A stretch of 15,927 bases of DNA. Source: DASUBV01 sp035763085 (GTDB lineage Bacteria > Actinomycetota > Actinomycetes > Streptosporangiales > Streptosporangiaceae). A program made the translations under genes and the position numbers. The notes under the pieces are model-generated. The model was not told the origin of the DNA, ran no database searches, and saw only the letters and a program-made list of their open reading frames with translations. Shown here piece by piece: positions 12,857 through 15,927 of the stretch (position 1 is its first letter; each line of letters begins with the position of its first letter). The stretch lies in NCBI GenBank assembly GCA_035763085.1, contig DASUBV010000005.1, forward strand, positions 1 through 15,927, written 5' to 3'.

Positions 12857-12889
12857 GTGATAGCGGCCAGGCCGTCACAGCAGCGTCAC
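12857..12889 (-). promoter_or_regulatory. Efflux-operon promoter: GTGA-N7-GTGA regulator box plus -10
   Basis: On the minus strand GTGACGCTGCTGTGAC (12889-12874), then 11 bp, then TATCAC (12862-12857) as -10; start expected near 12850, about 39 bases before the lipoprotein start. The box is 14/16 identical to the one before the response regulator and stands where an OmpR-type dimer covers the -35. A small inverted repeat ATCAC-N4-GTGAT (12848-12861) and a partial third box GTGATGCCGCC (12852-12842, minus) overlap the -10 and start region and could allow repression. Confidence 0.6.
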
Positions 12890-13001
12890 GCGCCGTCGCC
12901 GCCCCGGCCGCCGCCGGCCGTCCGCTGCCAGCGCCAGGGGGTGATAACAGCAAGAGGCGGCCCGCGGCGGCGGGGACGGCGGGCGGGCGCGGGCCGCGCG
13001 T

Positions 13002-13034
13002 GTGATGCCGCTGTGACCGCTGCTGCTGCAAGAT
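13002..13034 (+). promoter_or_regulatory. Response-regulator promoter: GTGA-N7-GTGA box plus -10, leaderless
   Basis: GTGATGCCGCTGTGAC at 13002-13017, 11 bp, then CAAGAT (13029-13034), six bases before ATG 13041. The gene has no Shine-Dalgarno sequence, so transcription starting at the ATG is likely. Box-to-hexamer distance is the same as in the opposite promoter, pointing to a shared activator, presumably the regulator itself. Confidence 0.6.
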
Positions 13035-13040
13035 GACTGC

Positions 13041-13694
13041 ATGCGCGTGCTCGTCGTCGAAGACCAGGCCGAGCTGGCCGACGACATCGCTGACGGGCTG
13101 CGCGATCAGGGCATCGCGGCCGACGTCGCCTACGACGGGTCAGCCGGCATCGAGAAGGCGCTGATGAACCCCTACGACGTCGTCATCCTGGACCGTGACC
13201 TGCCCCGGGTGCATGGCGACGCGGTCTGCGCCACGCTGGCCGCCTCGCCGGCGACGGCCCGGATCCTGATGCTGACGGCCGCCGCGGCAGTGGGGGACCG
13301 GGTGGACGGCCTCAACCTCGGCGCCGACGACTACCTGACCAAGCCGTTCGCGTTCGAGGAACTGGTCGCCCGGGTCCGGGCGCTGACCCGGCGCAGCCCG
13401 GCGGCGCCGCCGGTGCTGGTCCGCGGGGACCTCATCGTGGACCGGGCCCGGCGGCAGGTCAGCCGGGCCGGGCGGCCGGTCTCGCTGACCCGCAAGGAGC
13501 TGGGCGTCCTGGAGGAGCTCCTGGTCGCTGACGGTGCCGTGGTCAGTGCGGAGGGCCTGCTGGAGCGGGTCTGGGACGAGAACGCCGACCCGTTCACCAG
13601 AACCGTCACCGTGACACTGGCCCGGCTGCGGCGCAAGCTCGGCGAGCCGGACCTGATCGAGACGGTAGTCGGCAGCGGCTACCGGGTGCGATGA
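13041..13694 (+). CDS. OmpR/PhoB-family response regulator
   Basis: DNA-binding output of the two-component pair. Receiver domain residues 1-115: acidic pair Glu7/Asp8, phospho-acceptor Asp51 (VVILDRDLP), Thr79 (LMLTA) and Lys101 (LTKPFAFEEL). The winged-helix domain fills about 125-217: DRARRQVSRAGRPVSLTRKELGVLEELL, the recognition region TRTVTVTLARLRRKLGEPDLIETV and the terminal GSGYRVR. At 217 aa it is typical. ATG 13041 has no ribosome binding site, but a -10-like hexamer lies six bases upstream, fitting a leaderless mRNA. Its TGA overlaps the kinase ATG (ATGA, 13691-13694). It likely binds tandem GTGA repeats in the divergent region and controls both itself and the efflux operon (inference). 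Confidence 0.95.
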   Translation: MRVLVVEDQAELADDIADGLRDQGIAADVAYDGSAGIEKALMNPYDVVILDRDLPRVHGDAVCATLAASPATARILMLTAAAAVGDRVDGLNLGADDYLTKPFAFEELVARVRALTRRSPAAPPVLVRGDLIVDRARRQVSRAGRPVSLTRKELGVLEELLVADGAVVSAEGLLERVWDENADPFTRTVTVTLARLRRKLGEPDLIETVVGSGYRVR

Positions 13695-15028
13695 GACTCG
13701 CCGCGCCGGGCCGGCTCTGGCCGCAGAAGGTGCGGACCCGGCTGGCGGTCCTGTACGCGGCGCTGTTCCTGGCCGGCGGCGCGGCGCTGCTCGGCCTCAC
13801 CTACGGGCTGATGGCCAGCAGCCTGCCTGCCCACGCCGCCCGGCCGGCCAGCGTGCCGACCCAGGCTCAGCGCAAGCTCCGTGCTACCTGCCAGGAGAGC
13901 GCTGCCGGGAAGCCTCTGCCGCCGTCGGTGCTGGCCCAGTGCAAGAAGGCGTTCGCCGAAGGCGCCCGGGCCGGGTCGCAGAGTCAGCGCGACCGCGCGC
14001 TGCACAGCCTGCTGCTGTTCTCCCTCATCGGCCTGGGCGGGATGACCGTCGTCTCCGGCGGTCTCGGCTGGGTGGTGTCCGGCCGGGTGCTTCGCCCGGT
14101 GCGCGTCATCACCGAGACCGCGCGGCGCGCATCGGGCCAGCATCTCGGCGAGCGGATCGCGCTGGCCGGCGCACGCGACGAGCTGAAGGAGCTGGCCGAC
14201 ACCTTCGACGACATGCTCGACCGGCTGGACCAGGCGTTCAGCGCGCAGCAGCGGTTCGTGGCCAGCGCCTCGCATGAGCTGCGCACGCCACTGACGCTGA
14301 TGCGCACCGCCATTGACGTGACACTGGCCAAGCCGGCGCCCACCGCCGGGCAGCTGCGGGCCATGGCGGTGCGGGTCCGCCGGTCCGCCGATCGCGCCGA
14401 GGCCCTGATCGACGCGCTGCTCACCCTCGCGGTCAGCGACCAGGCCAGCGCCGGGACCGACCCCCTGGACCTGGCGACTGCGGCCGAGGACGCCCTGGAC
14501 GGCGCCGCGGCGAGCATCGCCGGGCTGAGCCTGCGGGTCGATGCCCGGCTGGAGCCGGCCGAGACGGCCGGCGAGCTGCGCCTGGTGGAGCGCCTGGTAG
14601 CCAACCTGGTCGACAATGCCGTCCGGCACAACGAGCCCGGCGGCTGGATCCGCCTGCGCACCTGGACCGGCCCGGGCCCGGACAGCGGAGCCGGCAGTGC
14701 CGACGGCGCCAGCCGTGCCGCGTTCCTGGAGATTGCCAACAGCGGCCCGGTGGTGCCGCCGGAGGAGGTGCCGGCCTTGTTCGAGCCGTTCCGGCGGCTT
14801 TCCGGGCGAGCCGGGCCTGCTGACGGCGCCGGGCTGGGACTGTCCATCGCCCGGTCTGTGGCCGTCGCGCACGCAGCGGCGATCACCGCCACCTCGGGCC
14901 CTGGCGGCGGCCTGACCATGCGCGTGACGTTCCCCGGCCGGCCGGGGCAGCACGGCCGGGAAGAACAGCACGGCCGGCCAGAGCGGCGGGACCAGCCCGA
15001 GCGCGGGGCTGGTCAGGTCACGCCGTAG
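13691..15028 (+). CDS. Membrane sensor histidine kinase (HAMP-HisKA-HATPase)
   Basis: Cognate kinase of the preceding regulator, coupled by an ATGA overlap. Layout: transmembrane helix 1 at about residues 17-40, an outside sensor loop of about 65 residues containing two cysteines (Cys67, Cys84), helix 2 at about 107-129, HAMP (GRVLRPVRVITETARRA onward), HisKA with the phosphorylated His195 in ASASHELRTPLTLMR, N-box NLVDNAVRHN (305-314), and the GAGLGLSIARSV glycine box (379-390). The ATP-binding domain ends near 416; a hydrophilic tail follows with QHGREEQHGRPE, encoded by a 12-bp direct repeat. Stimulus unknown; the location beside an efflux operon suggests a cell-envelope or drug signal. 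The stop is eight bases from the convergent sigma-factor stop. Confidence 0.95.
   Translation: MRLAAPGRLWPQKVRTRLAVLYAALFLAGGAALLGLTYGLMASSLPAHAARPASVPTQAQRKLRATCQESAAGKPLPPSVLAQCKKAFAEGARAGSQSQRDRALHSLLLFSLIGLGGMTVVSGGLGWVVSGRVLRPVRVITETARRASGQHLGERIALAGARDELKELADTFDDMLDRLDQAFSAQQRFVASASHELRTPLTLMRTAIDVTLAKPAPTAGQLRAMAVRVRRSADRAEALIDALLTLAVSDQASAGTDPLDLATAAEDALDGAAASIAGLSLRVDARLEPAETAGELRLVERLVANLVDNAVRHNEPGGWIRLRTWTGPGPDSGAGSADGASRAAFLEIANSGPVVPPEEVPALFEPFRRLSGRAGPADGAGLGLSIARSVAVAHAAAITATSGPGGGLTMRVTFPGRPGQHGREEQHGRPERRDQPERGAGQVTP
14948..14977 (+). repeat. 12-bp direct repeat CAGCACGGCCGG inside the kinase tail
   Basis: Copies at 14948-14959 and 14966-14977 (18-bp period) encode the QHGREEQHGRPE duplication downstream of the kinase ATPase domain. 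It looks like a recent in-frame tandem duplication. Confidence 0.6.
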
Positions 15029-15037
15029 CGCTGGCGT
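15020..15037. terminator. Possible small bidirectional hairpin over the kinase/sigma stops
   Basis: ACGCC (15020-15024) pairs with GGCGT (15033-15037) around GTAGCGCT, across the eight-base gap between convergent stops. The stem is short and there is no T-run, so this is only a candidate. Confidence 0.3.
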
Positions 15038-15927
15038 CAGCGGGTCGTCCAGGTCCGGAGCTTGTCGGGGTTGCGCACGGCCCAGATGCGGGTGATCCGG
15101 TCGTCGGCGAAGTCGAACGCGAACACCGTGATGGTGACGCCGTCCTGCTGGCAGATCAGGCCGGGCTGGCCGTTAACCGTGCGCTCCAGGAACGTGACGC
15201 TGTCGGGCGTCCGGGCGGTGAGCTCGACCAGGAACGGCGCGATCTGCTCGATGCCCTCGATCGGCGCGAGCGCGGCGAGGGCGCGGCCGCCGCCGTCGGC
15301 GACCACGGTGGCGCCGGGGTCGAGCAGGCCGATGATGGAGTTGATGTCCTTGGCCTCCCAGGCGCGCTTGAATTCCCGGATGATGCCCGCCTGCCGGGCG
15401 GGCGGCGTCGCGGGCGGCTCGGCGTCGCGGATGCGGCGCCGGGCCGACGAGGCGAGCTGGCGGCACGCCGCCGGCGTGCGGCTGACAACCTCGGCCACCT
15501 CGGCGAAGGAGTAGCGGAAGACGTCGTGCAGGATGAATGACACGCGCTCGGCCGGGGTCATCGACTCCAGCACGACCAGGAAGGCCATGCTGACCGACTC
15601 GTCCAGGGTGACCCGGTCGGCCGGGTCGCCCGCGGCGCCGCCCGGCCGCCCGCCGATCCACTCGGCAGGCTCCGGCAGCGGCTCGGGGATCCACTCGCCC
15701 ACGTAGCTTTCCCGCCGGGCCCGCGCCGAGCGCAGCAGGTCCAGGCAGATGCGGCTGGCGACGGTCGTCAGCCAGGCGCCGGGGGACTCGATGTCCTCCT
15801 GCTGCTGCCGGGACAGGGCATACCAGCGGGCGTAGGTCTCCTGGACGGCATCCTCGGCCTCGGCCAGCGAGCCGAGCAGCCGGTAGGCGAGGTTGATCAG
15901 CTGCCGCCGCTCGCTCATGATCGCGTC
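15037..15927 (-). CDS. ECF41-type (SigJ-like) RNA polymerase sigma factor, 5' end at window edge
   Basis: ECF41 sigma factors carry a C-terminal SnoaL-like domain that controls activity in place of a separate anti-sigma factor. Seen, numbered from ATG 15918: sigma region 2 at about residues 5-70 (INLAYRLLGSLAEAEDAVQETYARWY; AWLTTVASRICLDLLRS), the WIPEPL motif at 76-81, region 4 at about 109-163 (TPAERVSFILHDVFRYSFAEVAEVV), and the SnoaL-like part from 180 with the group motifs DGGGR (208-212) and NPDKL (283-287). All ECF41 hallmarks are intact. ATG 15918 would start the protein very close to region 2.1, and the frame remains open to the window edge, so the true start may be further upstream. 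The usual COE-family partner gene is not in the window. Confidence 0.93.
   Translation of the reverse strand, partial: DAIMSERRQLINLAYRLLGSLAEAEDAVQETYARWYALSRQQQEDIESPGAWLTTVASRICLDLLRSARARRESYVGEWIPEPLPEPAEWIGGRPGGAAGDPADRVTLDESVSMAFLVVLESMTPAERVSFILHDVFRYSFAEVAEVVSRTPAACRQLASSARRRIRDAEPPATPPARQAGIIREFKRAWEAKDINSIIGLLDPGATVVADGGGRALAALAPIEGIEQIAPFLVELTARTPDSVTFLERTVNGQPGLICQQDGVTITVFAFDFADDRITRIWAVRNPDKLRTWTTR

Noticed and set aside
12873..12896. ECF41-like promoter (TGTCACA ... CGTC) in the divergent region
   Set aside because: CGTCACA and a downstream CGTC exist, but the spacing is 13 bp rather than the expected 16-17, and the bases are better explained by the GTGA box.
13679..14971. 430-codon minus-strand frame
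   Set aside because: Antisense of the histidine kinase, which has all catalytic motifs.
1..15927. CRISPR array, transposon ends, tRNA or rRNA genes, phage genes
   Set aside because: No regularly spaced repeats beyond two-copy units, no transposase or integrase motif, and no structured RNA recognised on either strand.

Overview
The window is very GC-rich, with strong G/C third-codon bias, GTG starts, dense ATGA/GTGA gene overlaps and actinobacterial families (DUF1206, an ECF41/SigJ-type sigma factor, a peptidoglycan-binding-fold efflux adaptor, CMRxHG-type lipoproteins). It is chromosomal DNA of an actinomycete; I cannot name the genus. I see no tRNA, rRNA, CRISPR array, transposase or phage gene.

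Left part (1-5250). A 5'-truncated phosphoesterase (phospholipase C/acid phosphatase superfamily) is followed by a plus-strand operon: DUF1206 membrane protein, heme-oxygenase-like diiron (iron-containing redox) enzyme, glycosyltransferase 2. A convergent CDGSH iron-sulfur protein overlaps the 3' end of the glycosyltransferase. The DUF1206 gene seems frameshifted near 2223, so as read it is fused in frame to the diiron enzyme; its lost C-terminus survives in the next frame and ends in an ATGA overlap. A start-less N-terminal remnant of a molybdopterin oxidoreductase follows.

Middle part (5247-7857). Small stress-type genes: a STAS protein with Trp where the phosphorylatable Ser normally sits, a two-gene minus-strand operon (one-TM extracytoplasmic protein and DUF421/YetF-like protein), an 85-aa DUF7218/Rho-N-like basic protein, a 76-aa helical protein and a 56-aa hydrophobic peptide. 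Several, together with DUF1206 and CDGSH, have an upstream GTTT (or GTGT) - N14/15 - RGGNAG element resembling promoters of SigB/SigF-type stress sigma factors, which suggests a local stress regulon.

Right part (7958-15927). An ornithine cyclodeaminase/mu-crystallin family enzyme, probably from a leaderless mRNA, converges on a four-gene minus-strand operon (lipoprotein, MacA-like adaptor, ABC ATPase, MacB-like permease), every junction being a 4-nt overlap. Divergent to it lies an OmpR-type response regulator/histidine kinase pair. The divergent intergenic region has two inverted copies of a 16-bp GTGA-N7-GTGA box, each exactly 11 bp before a -10-like hexamer for its own operon, so the regulator probably controls both itself and the transporter. 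An ECF41 sigma factor gene reaches the right edge.
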